Part shown: positions 1-8,137 of the stretch, piece after piece
How the letters are laid out: each line of letters begins with the position of its first letter
How positions within the stretch are numbered: the first letter of the stretch is position 1
Source: Candidatus Aminicenantota bacterium
GTDB taxonomy: Bacteria > Acidobacteriota > Aminicenantia > UBA2199
DNA length: 64,000 bases
Assembly: GCA_016934745.1 (NCBI GenBank)
Contig: JAFGSF010000006.1
Coordinates: forward strand, 1-64,000
Reading direction: 5' to 3'
Notes under the pieces: model-generated
Seen by the model: only the letters and a program-made list of their open reading frames with translations
What the model was told of the DNA's origin: nothing
Database searches by the model: none
Made by a program: the position numbers and the translations under genes

Positions 1-147
1 CATTGCAAGGGCTCCGATTACACGCTGGACACGATTCCCGAAAGGGACATCGTCCGCAGCTATGGGGGCGCCATGGCCATCGTCGGCGGTGAGAAGGTTC
101 GTTCGACTTCCGTGATTATCAACAAAATAAAGGAAATATACGGCTAA
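1..147 (+). CDS. rfaE2: Heptose 1-phosphate adenylyltransferase, C-terminal end (partial)
   Basis: Open from the first base of the window to TAA at 145-147, so only the last 48 residues are present. The stretch KGSDYT..TIPE, a GG pair and an ending STSVIINKIKEIYG match the C-terminus of the nucleotidyltransferase that makes ADP-heptose for the LPS inner core (RfaE domain II / HldE C-terminal half). The heptosyltransferase gene starts two bases after the stop, which supports an LPS-core operon. Whether the kinase domain is fused upstream cannot be seen. Confidence 0.8.
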   Translation, partial: HCKGSDYTLDTIPERDIVRSYGGAMAIVGGEKVRSTSVIINKIKEIYG

Positions 148-148
148 T

Positions 149-1162
149 TTGAAAAGCATTGCCATTATCCGATTATCATCTTTGGGCGACATCGTTCATA
201 CCCTCCCCGCCTTTCAACTCTTGCGCCGGCATTTCCCCGATGCCAGGATAACCTGGATTGTTGAAGCGGCCGGCGCCGCCCTGCTGGAAAATTTTTCCGG
301 AATTGACGAGATCGTGGTTTTCAATCTGAAGTCACGGCAGGGATTGTTCGCTAAGACAATTTACCTGTTCCGTTTCGTGCGTCGTTGGCGCCGGCAATTC
401 AACCTGGTCCTGGATTTTCAAGGATTGATCAAGTCGGCGCTGCTGGCTTTTTTATTGGCTGGAAGACGTTTTGGATTTTGCGCCAAGAATGCCCGCGAGT
501 CCATGGCCGCGTGGTTTTATTCACGCCGGGCCGTTTATTTTCCCGAGGAACGGCATGTTATTTTTAAAAATATTCACCTGCTTTCCATGCTCGGCATCCA
601 TGAAACAACAGTGGCATACCCGTTAAAAAAAATCGCGGCTTCTCAGCCGTTGCGGAAATTGTTGTCCGAGCTCCATTGGCCGGCCCGGCGCTACATCATC
701 CTCAATGTTGGCGGTGGCTGGCCGACCAAGGTGCTGTCACCCGCGCAGTGGCTGGAAGTCATTGCCGGTTTGAAGGCGGATTATCCCCTGGTACTGCTCT
801 GGGGCAACAAGCGGGAAAAAGCAATGGCCGCGGCCCTGGCGTCGCAAGGCGGGGTAACCTTGGCTCCCTTCATGGATTTCAGCGACCTGATCTTTTTTAT
901 CGATCAGGCATTGCTGGTTATGTCGGGGGATACACTGGCCCTGCATCTGGCTGATATGACCCAAACCCCGGCGGTCGGTATTTTCGGGCCGAGTTCACCG
1001 CAGCGCAACGGCCCGTTGTTTTCACGAAGCCGGACGATTTTTCAGCAGTTGCCGTGCAGTTTTTGTTACCGGCGTAAATGTGATACAATGATATGTCTGA
1101 AAAACATTTTAATCGCAGATATCATTACCGCGGTAAGGGAAATTGATGAGTCAAGTGACTGA
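149..1162 (+). CDS. Glycosyltransferase family 9 (LPS heptosyltransferase)
   Basis: 337 residues from a TTG codon, the only start that keeps the conserved N-terminus. The N-terminal motif IIRLSSLGDIVHTLP and the C-terminal SGDTLALHLA followed by GIFGPSSPQRNGP are typical of GT9 enzymes, which transfer heptose from ADP-heptose to the lipid A-Kdo core at the inner membrane. A late C-x2-C-x4-C-x4-C cluster (PCSFCYRRKCDTMIC) is as in many WaaC/WaaF-like proteins. It begins 2 nt after the adenylyltransferase stop, so both probably belong to one LPS-core operon. Whether it is heptosyltransferase I or II cannot be decided from the sequence alone. The end overlaps the next gene by 17 nt. Confidence 0.85.
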   Translation: MKSIAIIRLSSLGDIVHTLPAFQLLRRHFPDARITWIVEAAGAALLENFSGIDEIVVFNLKSRQGLFAKTIYLFRFVRRWRRQFNLVLDFQGLIKSALLAFLLAGRRFGFCAKNARESMAAWFYSRRAVYFPEERHVIFKNIHLLSMLGIHETTVAYPLKKIAASQPLRKLLSELHWPARRYIILNVGGGWPTKVLSPAQWLEVIAGLKADYPLVLLWGNKREKAMAAALASQGGVTLAPFMDFSDLIFFIDQALLVMSGDTLALHLADMTQTPAVGIFGPSSPQRNGPLFSRSRTIFQQLPCSFCYRRKCDTMICLKNILIADIITAVREIDESSD

Positions 1163-1709
1163 AAAATTGATTAAATACCGTTCGTTTATCGGTTTTTTGT
1201 GTCTGGTTGCTATCTTGTGGCTGGCCACACCTTCGTCTTGGTCTATTTTTAGCGGATTTTTGTTGATGATGGCCGGGATGTTTTTTCGCGGCTGGTCTTC
1301 CGGATACATCGACAAAGACCGGGAATTAGCCACGCAAGGTCCCTATTCGTTGACTCGAAATCCTCTTTACTTCGGCAGTTTTATTCTTGGTCTTGGGATT
1401 GCCGTTGCGGGTAATAATATCATTACCTATCTGATTTTTGCCGTCTATTATTTCACTTTTTTTACTTTCCTTATCGCCATCGAAAGAAAACGCATGCGCA
1501 AGCGATTTGGCTCGAAATATGAAGCCTGGGCCCGTGAGTCCAATCTATTTATTCCCAAAATAAAACGAATTGGAAAATCCGACTTTAATATCGCTTTTTA
1601 TATGAAAAACAGGGAATATCGCGTACTGTTTTTCTCGCTTTTCATAACGGCCATACTGATTATTAAATTCCTGAAAAAAATAGAATTTTTCAACAACCTC
1701 GGCAAGTAG
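1146..1709 (+). CDS. Isoprenylcysteine/phospholipid methyltransferase-like membrane protein
   Basis: 187 residues starting at ATG 1146 (a TTG directly before it is an alternative). The motif GPYSLTRNPLYFGSFILGLG followed by a hydrophobic stretch and an ERKRMRKRFG..YEAWARES segment is the SAM-binding and C-terminal signature of the ICMT/PEMT family of integral-membrane methyltransferases. There are about four membrane segments (around residues 10-25, 30-48, 80-115 and 155-175). The start lies inside the heptosyltransferase gene, so translation is probably coupled. The natural substrate is unknown; proteins of this family act on isoprenoid, lipid or small-molecule acceptors. Confidence 0.7.
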   Translation: MSQVTEKLIKYRSFIGFLCLVAILWLATPSSWSIFSGFLLMMAGMFFRGWSSGYIDKDRELATQGPYSLTRNPLYFGSFILGLGIAVAGNNIITYLIFAVYYFTFFTFLIAIERKRMRKRFGSKYEAWARESNLFIPKIKRIGKSDFNIAFYMKNREYRVLFFSLFITAILIIKFLKKIEFFNNLGK

Positions 1710-1727
1710 GTTTCTTTTAATTTAATG

Positions 1728-1762
1728 CCCACAGGCAATTGCTTTTTGCAGTGGGTTTTGTT
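1728..1762 (+). terminator. Possible rho-independent terminator
   Basis: CCCAC (1728-1732) pairs with GTGGG (1751-1755), followed by TTTTGTT. The stem is short and the loop long, so the hairpin is only moderately convincing. It would close the LPS/methyltransferase operon just before the promoter of the next gene. Confidence 0.35.
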
Positions 1763-1767
1763 ACCAT
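1739..1767 (+). promoter_or_regulatory. Putative sigma-70 promoter, leaderless
   Basis: TTGCTT (1739-1744), 17 nt, TACCAT (1762-1767), then six bases and the ATG at 1774. The -10 is weak, but the 6-nt distance to ATG is the same as at other genes of this window, suggesting a leaderless mRNA for the FecR-like gene and the mre genes behind it. Confidence 0.4.
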
Positions 1768-1773
1768 ACAAAA

Positions 1774-2934
1774 ATGAAAAAAGTGCCGGTGATTTTTATA
1801 GCATGTTCTTTTTTAATCGCTGTCATGGCGTTTTTTTGGCTGAATAAACCCGATTTTTCGCTCAGTGCCCCACATGACGACAGCGGTTTCCCGATCGAAG
1901 GTTTTCAAATTACCGGGATATCTGAAAAAGGCAATTTGTATTTAAATGAGGATGAATCGCGTCTGGCCAATGTGAAGACATCGGTTTTTTCTCAGGAAAC
2001 CCGCCTCAAGTCCGATGAACAAACCGCCTGGGAATTTTTTTTCGATGGAATACTGTTCACGGTTTTACCCCGTGGCGGGGTCCAATATACGCCCCAAACC
2101 AGGGAATTGATTCTGGAAAGAGGGGAATTCTACTGGGAAAGGAAACTGGGCCGGCCAGGTACTGAAATATTTCTTTTCAAAGCCGGAAACTCTTTCAGGC
2201 TTTCTGCTTCTGGAAGGATGCGCCTGGAAAACACATTCCTGGAGATTTGGAATTATTCCGGACAGATGGATTTTGATTATAACGGTAAGTCCTATCGTCT
2301 GCAAAGCAGGCAATACCTGAAAATAGGAGGTCGCGGCAATGTGTTGCCGGTCAGTCTCTTCCCGCCGCCACCATCGGTCTCGCCGGAAAACGAAACGATC
2401 TCATTGGCCCATATCAACGATACCATCATCCAGTTCAAATGGAAAAATGTGCGTGGGGCCGGCAGATATTTGTTTAAAATCTATCCTTCCCCGTTAAGAG
2501 ACAATGTGCTCGCCAGAAAAGTAGTTACCGGAAATTCCATCATGGTGGACATATTGCCTTTTATCGAATTCAACAAGCTCTATTGGGAAGTGGCTGCTTT
2601 TGACGAGAGCCGGGACATAGAATCGCTTCCATCGAGGATTGGCGTGCTAAAGATCGCTTCCTCCTTGCTGAAAAAAGGCATGAAGGCACAGCCGCCAAAA
2701 TTAGAAGTCGGTTCACTTTCGGTCAGCGGCAATATGGTGTTGATTAAAGGCGATACGGATCCAAATGTTCAGCTTGCGATTGAAGGGATTGAGATCAAGG
2801 TGGATAACGATGGGAAATTCATCCACACCATTTCCTATTCCAGCATTGGGATTAAGGATATTGTTTTCAGGGCGGTATCCCCTTCGGGATTAACGACGGT
2901 TATTAAAAAGCAAGTGACTATTTTTGAGGAATAA
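1774..2934 (+). CDS. FecR-like domain protein, membrane-anchored
   Basis: 386 residues. One N-terminal membrane segment (about residues 4-23) with a Lys-rich start puts the rest in the periplasm. Residues about 60-185 look like a FecR domain: a DEQTAWEF segment, then β-rich sequence ending ARMRLEN...GKSYRLQSRQYLKIG. A proline stretch (PPPPSVSP) leads to a fibronectin-III-like part (about 210-300, with WEVAAFDESRD) and a final small β domain (about 315-386). Function unknown; in other bacteria FecR domains bind envelope partners or transmit signals. It lies 36 nt upstream of mreB in the same direction, so a cell-envelope role is plausible but unproven. Confidence 0.6.
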   Translation: MKKVPVIFIACSFLIAVMAFFWLNKPDFSLSAPHDDSGFPIEGFQITGISEKGNLYLNEDESRLANVKTSVFSQETRLKSDEQTAWEFFFDGILFTVLPRGGVQYTPQTRELILERGEFYWERKLGRPGTEIFLFKAGNSFRLSASGRMRLENTFLEIWNYSGQMDFDYNGKSYRLQSRQYLKIGGRGNVLPVSLFPPPPSVSPENETISLAHINDTIIQFKWKNVRGAGRYLFKIYPSPLRDNVLARKVVTGNSIMVDILPFIEFNKLYWEVAAFDESRDIESLPSRIGVLKIASSLLKKGMKAQPPKLEVGSLSVSGNMVLIKGDTDPNVQLAIEGIEIKVDNDGKFIHTISYSSIGIKDIVFRAVSPSGLTTVIKKQVTIFEE

Positions 2935-2956
2935 GATTGGCCGGGCCAGAATGCGC

Positions 2957-2963
2957 AAAGGAG
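2957..2963 (+). promoter_or_regulatory. Ribosome binding site deciding the mreB start
   Basis: AAAGGAG lies only 1 nt before a possible GTG start at 2965 but 7 nt before ATG 2971, so the ATG is the better start. Confidence 0.6.
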
Positions 2964-2970
2964 TGTGACC

Positions 2971-4002
2971 ATGGGCATGTTGACGAATATGTATAATTAT
3001 TTCTCTGCCGACCTGGCGATCGATCTGGGTACGGCCAATACCTTGGTCTATATCAAAGGTAAGGGAATCGTCTTGCGAGAGCCTTCCATGGTGATGATCG
3101 ATGACAAAACCGGAAAAATTCAGGCGGTGGGTGCCGAAGCCAAGTCCATGCTAGGCAAAACTCCGGCCAACATGCGGATCATCAGGCCCATGAAAGATGG
3201 TGTTATCGCTGATTTTGACACGACTGAAAAAATGTTGCAATATTTCATTAAAAGAACGAGAAGCGGCAATCAATTCTTGAAGCCGCGCATTGTCATAGGC
3301 ATTCCTTCCGAAATTACTCAGGTTGAGCGGCGGGCTGTGCGCGATGCCGCGCTGCGGGCTCGAGCCAATGAAGTTTTTCTGATCGAGCAGGCAATGGCCG
3401 CCGCCATCGGTGCCGACCTGCCGATCACCGAGCCCGGGGGCAACATGGTCGTGGACATCGGAGGCGGTACCACCGACGTGGCCGTCATTTCGCTTTCCGG
3501 CATCGTTGTAGCCAAGTCGATTCGCATTGCCAGCAATGAAATGGATGAAGCGATTGTCCAGTATATTAAAAAAAAATACAACATGTTGATCGGTGAACGA
3601 AGCGCCGAACAAATCAAGATAAAAATCGGATCGGCTTATCCCATGGATGATGCGCTTGAAATGGAAATCAAGGGCCGGGACTTGTCACACGGTATCCCCA
3701 AAACCCTGAATGTCAATGACAGTGAAATCCGTGAAGCCTTGGAAGGGGTGGTGCAAGCGCTGATTGAAGTTGTAAAAAACACATTGGAAAGAACCCCACC
3801 CGAGTTATCTGCCGACATCGTGGACCGCGGTATCATCCTGTGCGGGGGCGGGGCCCTGCTTAAAAATCTTGACAAGCGCTTCAGAGAGGAGACATCGTTG
3901 CCGATATTTATTGCCGATGACCCCTTGTCTTCCGTGGTTTTGGGAGCCGGGAAAGTATTAGAGAATTTGCCGCTTCTGGAAAAAATCGGCAATGCCTTAT
4001 AA
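2971..4002 (+). CDS. mreB: Rod shape-determining protein MreB (bacterial actin)
   Basis: 343 residues, normal MreB length. It shows the actin-fold ATP-binding signatures: DLAIDLGTANTLVY (phosphate 1) near residue 15, MVVDIGGGTTDVAVIS (phosphate 2) and GIILCGGGALLKNLD (adenosine) near the C-terminus. MreB forms membrane-associated filaments that guide the RodA/PBP2 elongation machinery. mreC begins inside its last codons (11-nt overlap), so mreB is the head of a compact mreB-mreC-mreD-mrdA-rodA operon, the usual rod-shape arrangement. Confidence 0.97.
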   Translation: MGMLTNMYNYFSADLAIDLGTANTLVYIKGKGIVLREPSMVMIDDKTGKIQAVGAEAKSMLGKTPANMRIIRPMKDGVIADFDTTEKMLQYFIKRTRSGNQFLKPRIVIGIPSEITQVERRAVRDAALRARANEVFLIEQAMAAAIGADLPITEPGGNMVVDIGGGTTDVAVISLSGIVVAKSIRIASNEMDEAIVQYIKKKYNMLIGERSAEQIKIKIGSAYPMDDALEMEIKGRDLSHGIPKTLNVNDSEIREALEGVVQALIEVVKNTLERTPPELSADIVDRGIILCGGGALLKNLDKRFREETSLPIFIADDPLSSVVLGAGKVLENLPLLEKIGNAL

Positions 4003-4810
4003 TCCGGGGAAAAACGAACTCAGTGCTGAAAAGAAATCGGCCGTCCTGGTGCTGATTTTATTTATCAACCTGATACTGATTTCTTCTCAGATCATTCTCA
4101 AAAACAAGCAATCACTGCTACAAACGATTATTGCTAATATGATTATGCCCTTGCAACTTACCTTCCAGAAGTCATCCGACTTTATCGCCTCCGAGCTGGA
4201 GCGTTATTTTTTTTTAAGAGGTGTTTATAAAAAACACCAATCGCTCAAAAAAAAGAATATTGATTTGAAAATTGAAAATTATTATTTGAAAAGACAACTT
4301 CGTGACCTGCGGGTCATGAAGACAGACACGGGAAAATTTGCTCATTTTATCATGGCTGCCGTCATCGCCATAGACGTCAACTTTCCCTATAGTGCGGTCA
4401 TGATTGATAAAGGCTTGCAAGCCGGTTTGGCGGAAAATGATGTGGTTTTAAATGAGGACGCCGAGTTGGTTGGCAAAATAACCAAGCCGCTTACTGCTTT
4501 TTCAGCTTCGGTTCGACTGATAACCAGTTCCATCGGCGGAACCGGGGCTTCTATCGAAAGCAATATGCTCGAGGGCTTGATCAAGGGCCGTGACGGTCCC
4601 GAGTGCAGTTTTCTATATCTGTTGGCCAATAAGCCCGTGTCCGTTGGAGCCCATGTCATTACGTCCGGTACGGATTTGATTTATCCCAGCTATATTGCAA
4701 TCGGGAAAGTAATCAAGGTTGAACCGGATTATTTAACCCAAAAAATATTGGTTCGACCGTTTTTTGTTGACAAACCGCTGAAAAAGTTGTTGGTTCTGTC
4801 TCATGAATAA
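3992..4810 (+). CDS. mreC: Rod shape-determining protein MreC
   Basis: 272 residues. One membrane anchor (about residues 18-37), a coiled-coil stretch with alternating Lys/Leu (about 75-107, HQSLKKKNIDLKIENYYLKR), then the periplasmic β-barrel domain with AVMIDKGLQAGLAENDVV and GLIKGRDG..C. MreC links the MreB filament to PBP2 in the periplasm. ATG overlaps the mreB end by 11 nt and the gene overlaps mreD by 8 nt, so translation of the three is probably coupled. Confidence 0.93.
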   Translation: MPYNPGKNELSAEKKSAVLVLILFINLILISSQIILKNKQSLLQTIIANMIMPLQLTFQKSSDFIASELERYFFLRGVYKKHQSLKKKNIDLKIENYYLKRQLRDLRVMKTDTGKFAHFIMAAVIAIDVNFPYSAVMIDKGLQAGLAENDVVLNEDAELVGKITKPLTAFSASVRLITSSIGGTGASIESNMLEGLIKGRDGPECSFLYLLANKPVSVGAHVITSGTDLIYPSYIAIGKVIKVEPDYLTQKILVRPFFVDKPLKKLLVLSHE

Positions 4811-5276
4811 TCGTTTCAGATATATTTTGTTACTGGCGATGCTGGTAGGCCAGATTGCCGTTTCCAGATATTATCAATCCTTGCGTTTTAATGTGGATTT
4901 GCTTTTTATGATTATTTTTTATATTTGCGTTAAGTCGGGATTTTTAAAAAGCATCGTCAGCGCTTCACTGATTGGCTTAATTTCCGATTATCTTTCGGGA
5001 GGCATCATAGGCGTTTTCTCCTTTTCCCGGACCCTGGCCGCTTATTTTTTGAATACGATTGCCCGTTTTGTTGATTTGAAGAATAATTTTTTTATTTTCC
5101 TGTTAATTTTCATTTCCTTGTTTTTTTCCAATGCCATTGCCTTCATTTTCTTCGTCCTAATCTTTAAACTTAATGTAACCGTCAGTTTGCTGGTTTATCA
5201 GCCGTTTTCCACGGCCGTTATCGGCACGATTCTTCTGGGTTCTAAAAAGGTTAAATCGCTCCTTGATGTATCCTAG
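4803..5276 (+). CDS. mreD: Rod shape-determining protein MreD
   Basis: 157 residues, almost wholly hydrophobic, with about five membrane segments, the size and character of MreD. Sequence identity is weakly conserved in this family, so the call rests on the position between mreC and mrdA, overlapping both (8 nt and 11 nt), as well as the LISDYLSGGIIGVFSFS stretch, which resembles the conserved D-x-x-x-G-x-x-G-x-x-x-x-S loop. Confidence 0.88.
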   Translation: MNNRFRYILLLAMLVGQIAVSRYYQSLRFNVDLLFMIIFYICVKSGFLKSIVSASLIGLISDYLSGGIIGVFSFSRTLAAYFLNTIARFVDLKNNFFIFLLIFISLFFSNAIAFIFFVLIFKLNVTVSLLVYQPFSTAVIGTILLGSKKVKSLLDVS

Positions 5277-7083
5277 TAAAAGGAAGTTGTCCGGTGCTTA
5301 TGTAAAAAGGGCAGCTACTGTTGCCGCTGTAATTTTATTCCTGATTTTTCTGGGTTTCTTTGCCGCTTTCTGGAATATCCAGATTGTCCATAATGAATAT
5401 TTTCGCCGTTTGGCTGTTCAAAATATTACCCGTTCCATTGATTTAACAGCGCCACGCGGCTTGATTGTGGACTGCAAGCAAAAGATATTGTCTGAAAACA
5501 AGATCAATTTTACTCTTTATCTGGTCCGTGAAAATGTAATTGATATGAAAAAAACTTTGCGCGTGGCCAGCTTTTTTTCGGCCAGGAAGGTGGATGCTAT
5601 TCGCAATATCATCGCCCGCTACAAGAAATATCCCCACTTTTATCGCATTTCAATCAAAAAAAACCTTGCCCGTGACACTGTTATTTTTATTGAAAGCAGG
5701 CAGGAAGAATTTCCTGAATTTGTAATCGGAATCGAACCTACTCGAACCTACCCGCTTGGCCATTGCGCCGCCAATGTCTTGGGTTATATTTCCGAGATCA
5801 GTGAAAGTGAATTGAATTCAAAAAAAAACCGGGATTACAGACTCGGTGATTTTGTCGGCCGCAGCGGCATTGAAAAGCAGTACGAATCGTATTTGCGTGG
5901 AATCAAAGGAAACCAGGTGGTGATTAAGGACAATCTGGAAAAAATTCAAAAAGTGGAGTCTGAAATCAAGCCCGTGATTGGTGCCACCGTGGTATTGACT
6001 TTGGATCTTGAGTTGCAGAAATTTATTGAAAGTTTATTCGTCGATCAATTCGGAGCTGTCGGCGTTGTGGATTTGCAAACCGGGGGCATTTTGGCCATGG
6101 TCAGCAAACCCGATTATGATCCCGAGCTTTTTACGCAGGAGATGGAAAGGGAGCAATGGCTGGCTTTAAGCAATGATCCGCAAAATCCGCTGCAGAACAA
6201 ATTTTTGCAGGGAATATACTCGCCGGGATCTGTTTTCAAGATTATCATGGCTTTAGCCGGACTGCAAGAGAAAGTCATTACTCCGGCTACGACCGTGCAT
6301 TGCTCCGGCAGCCAGGATTTTTACGGCCGTGAATTTCACTGTTGGAACCTGGGCGGTCACGGCACCGTGGATATTTTTTCCGCCCTGCAGAATTCCTGCA
6401 ATATATTTTTTTACAATCTGGGCAAGCGCCTGGATATTGACACCATTGCCAGCTATGCACGCATGATGGGGCTGGGCAACGCCAGCGGTATTGACATGCC
6501 TGCTGAAAATACGGGGCTGGTGCCCAGCAGTGACTGGAAAATGCGAACCATGAAGCAGCGTTGGTTTCCCGGCGAGACGATTTCCGTGGCCATCGGTCAC
6601 GGCAGTCTGAGCGTCACTCCGGTGCAACTGCTAAAAATGATTGCTACTGTTGCTTTGCGCGGACGGATGCCCCGCCTGCACCTGCTGCAGCGTATTGAAA
6701 AGGACGGGAAGAATGTCATGGAGTTCACTCCCGAGTTTACGTCCGTGCCCATTGCGGCTGAATATTTCCAGATCGTGGTTGATGGCTTGTTCAGGGTGGT
6801 CAACCATGAAGGAACAGGCAGAACGGCCGCGATTGCCGGCTTGGATATTTGCGGCAAAACGGGAACTTCGCAAATCATTGCCAAGGATAATCCCAGGTAC
6901 AAAATATTAACCAAGGAAAAAAGATTCATGCCCAACTCCTGGTTTGTTTCTTTTGCGCCCAAGGATAATCCCCGTTTGGCCATGGTGGTACTGGTTGAAA
7001 ATGGGGGAGACGCCGGCGTGATCGCCGCGCCGCTGGCAGCCAAAATCTATAATAAGTATTTTGAAAATGAAAGACTATTTTAA
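5266..7083 (+). CDS. mrdA: Penicillin-binding protein 2 (elongation transpeptidase)
   Basis: 605 residues from ATG 5266 (TTG 5263 precedes it). N-terminal membrane anchor (about 15-37), PBP dimerisation domain (about 60-230), transpeptidase domain (about 250-600) with all three catalytic motifs: SVFK (Ser about 322), SCN (about 377) and KTG (about 531). It crosslinks peptidoglycan during side-wall growth. The usual D-R-N-G element after PRGLI is replaced by VDCKQK. It overlaps mreD upstream and rodA downstream, forming the PBP2-RodA pair of the elongasome. Confidence 0.95.
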   Translation: MYPSKRKLSGAYVKRAATVAAVILFLIFLGFFAAFWNIQIVHNEYFRRLAVQNITRSIDLTAPRGLIVDCKQKILSENKINFTLYLVRENVIDMKKTLRVASFFSARKVDAIRNIIARYKKYPHFYRISIKKNLARDTVIFIESRQEEFPEFVIGIEPTRTYPLGHCAANVLGYISEISESELNSKKNRDYRLGDFVGRSGIEKQYESYLRGIKGNQVVIKDNLEKIQKVESEIKPVIGATVVLTLDLELQKFIESLFVDQFGAVGVVDLQTGGILAMVSKPDYDPELFTQEMEREQWLALSNDPQNPLQNKFLQGIYSPGSVFKIIMALAGLQEKVITPATTVHCSGSQDFYGREFHCWNLGGHGTVDIFSALQNSCNIFFYNLGKRLDIDTIASYARMMGLGNASGIDMPAENTGLVPSSDWKMRTMKQRWFPGETISVAIGHGSLSVTPVQLLKMIATVALRGRMPRLHLLQRIEKDGKNVMEFTPEFTSVPIAAEYFQIVVDGLFRVVNHEGTGRTAAIAGLDICGKTGTSQIIAKDNPRYKILTKEKRFMPNSWFVSFAPKDNPRLAMVVLVENGGDAGVIAAPLAAKIYNKYFENERLF

Positions 7084-8137
7084 ATTTTTCGACAAGTTTA
7101 CTTTCAGCTTATTGTTGCTGCTTCCCTTGATCGGGATATTTCTTATTTACAGCGCCGGATTCCCTCTTAAAGAAACAAACTATCTCAAGCAGGCGGCATG
7201 GTTGTTTTTTTCCCTGGTTGCATTTTTCATTGTTTTTTCCATGAAAATTGACTTTATTTTCCGTAATGCCCTTGCCGCTTACCTTGGACTGCTGGGCATT
7301 CTGGCGCTGCAACTTTTCATCGGTCACACCATGGCCGGAACGAAAAGCTGGTTCAGATTGGGTTCGATCGGCATGCAGTTTTCAGAATTCGTCAAGATCC
7401 CCCTGGCCCTTTTCCTGGCTAAAATCATGGCCGGGTTTCAACTGATCGGTTGGAAGGAATTCCTTAAATTGATCATACTCATAGCCGCGCCGGTGTTTTT
7501 AATCGTGTTGCAGCCCGATCTGGGCGTTTCCTTTATTCTCTGTTCATTTTTCCCGGTTATTGTGCTGCTGAAAAAGATCAGACCCTTTATATTGATTGCT
7601 TCGCTGGTTCTGGTGCTGCTGTGCGGAATTATCGGCTGGAACTCCCTGTTGAAAGATTATCAAAAAAACCGCATCGTTTCTTTCTTGAATCCGGCCAAGT
7701 ACAAAACTTCCAGCGGCTACCAGATTATCCAATCCAGAATTGCCATCGGTTCCGGCGGCTTGAGCGGCAAAGGCTATTTGAAGGGTTCGCAGTCGCAGTA
7801 CCAGTTTCTACCGGCCCGGCATAATGATTTCATCATCTCGGTGATTGGCGAAGAATTGGGATTTATCAGTATTGCCATTTTGTTTTTTATTTTTTTTGTA
7901 TTTTTTTACCGGCAGTTCAAATTCAATTTTCACAACGACGAGGAATTCTATTTTATTTACCTGTTCAACAGTTTGATCCTGTTTCAATTTCTGATCAATG
8001 TGGCCATGGCCATCGGCTATCTGCCGGTTCTGGGAATTTCCTTGCCTTTTGTTTCCTATGGCGGCTCATCGCTTCTCTCGTTGTTTGTCGGCGAAGCCAT
8101 CATGTTCCGCATTAAAATCAACAATTATCTGACATGA
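7067..8137 (+). CDS. rodA: RodA, SEDS-family peptidoglycan glycosyltransferase
   Basis: About 356 residues from ATG 7067 (TTG 7061 is an alternative). Roughly ten membrane segments. SEDS hallmarks are VLQPDLGVSFIL, ARHNDFIISVIGEELGF (with the conserved E-E-x-G) and PFVSYGGSSLLS near the end. RodA polymerises lipid II in partnership with PBP2, encoded just upstream with overlap. The stop overlaps the start of the next gene (ATGA). Confidence 0.94.
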   Translation: MKDYFKFFDKFTFSLLLLLPLIGIFLIYSAGFPLKETNYLKQAAWLFFSLVAFFIVFSMKIDFIFRNALAAYLGLLGILALQLFIGHTMAGTKSWFRLGSIGMQFSEFVKIPLALFLAKIMAGFQLIGWKEFLKLIILIAAPVFLIVLQPDLGVSFILCSFFPVIVLLKKIRPFILIASLVLVLLCGIIGWNSLLKDYQKNRIVSFLNPAKYKTSSGYQIIQSRIAIGSGGLSGKGYLKGSQSQYQFLPARHNDFIISVIGEELGFISIAILFFIFFVFFYRQFKFNFHNDEEFYFIYLFNSLILFQFLINVAMAIGYLPVLGISLPFVSYGGSSLLSLFVGEAIMFRIKINNYLT

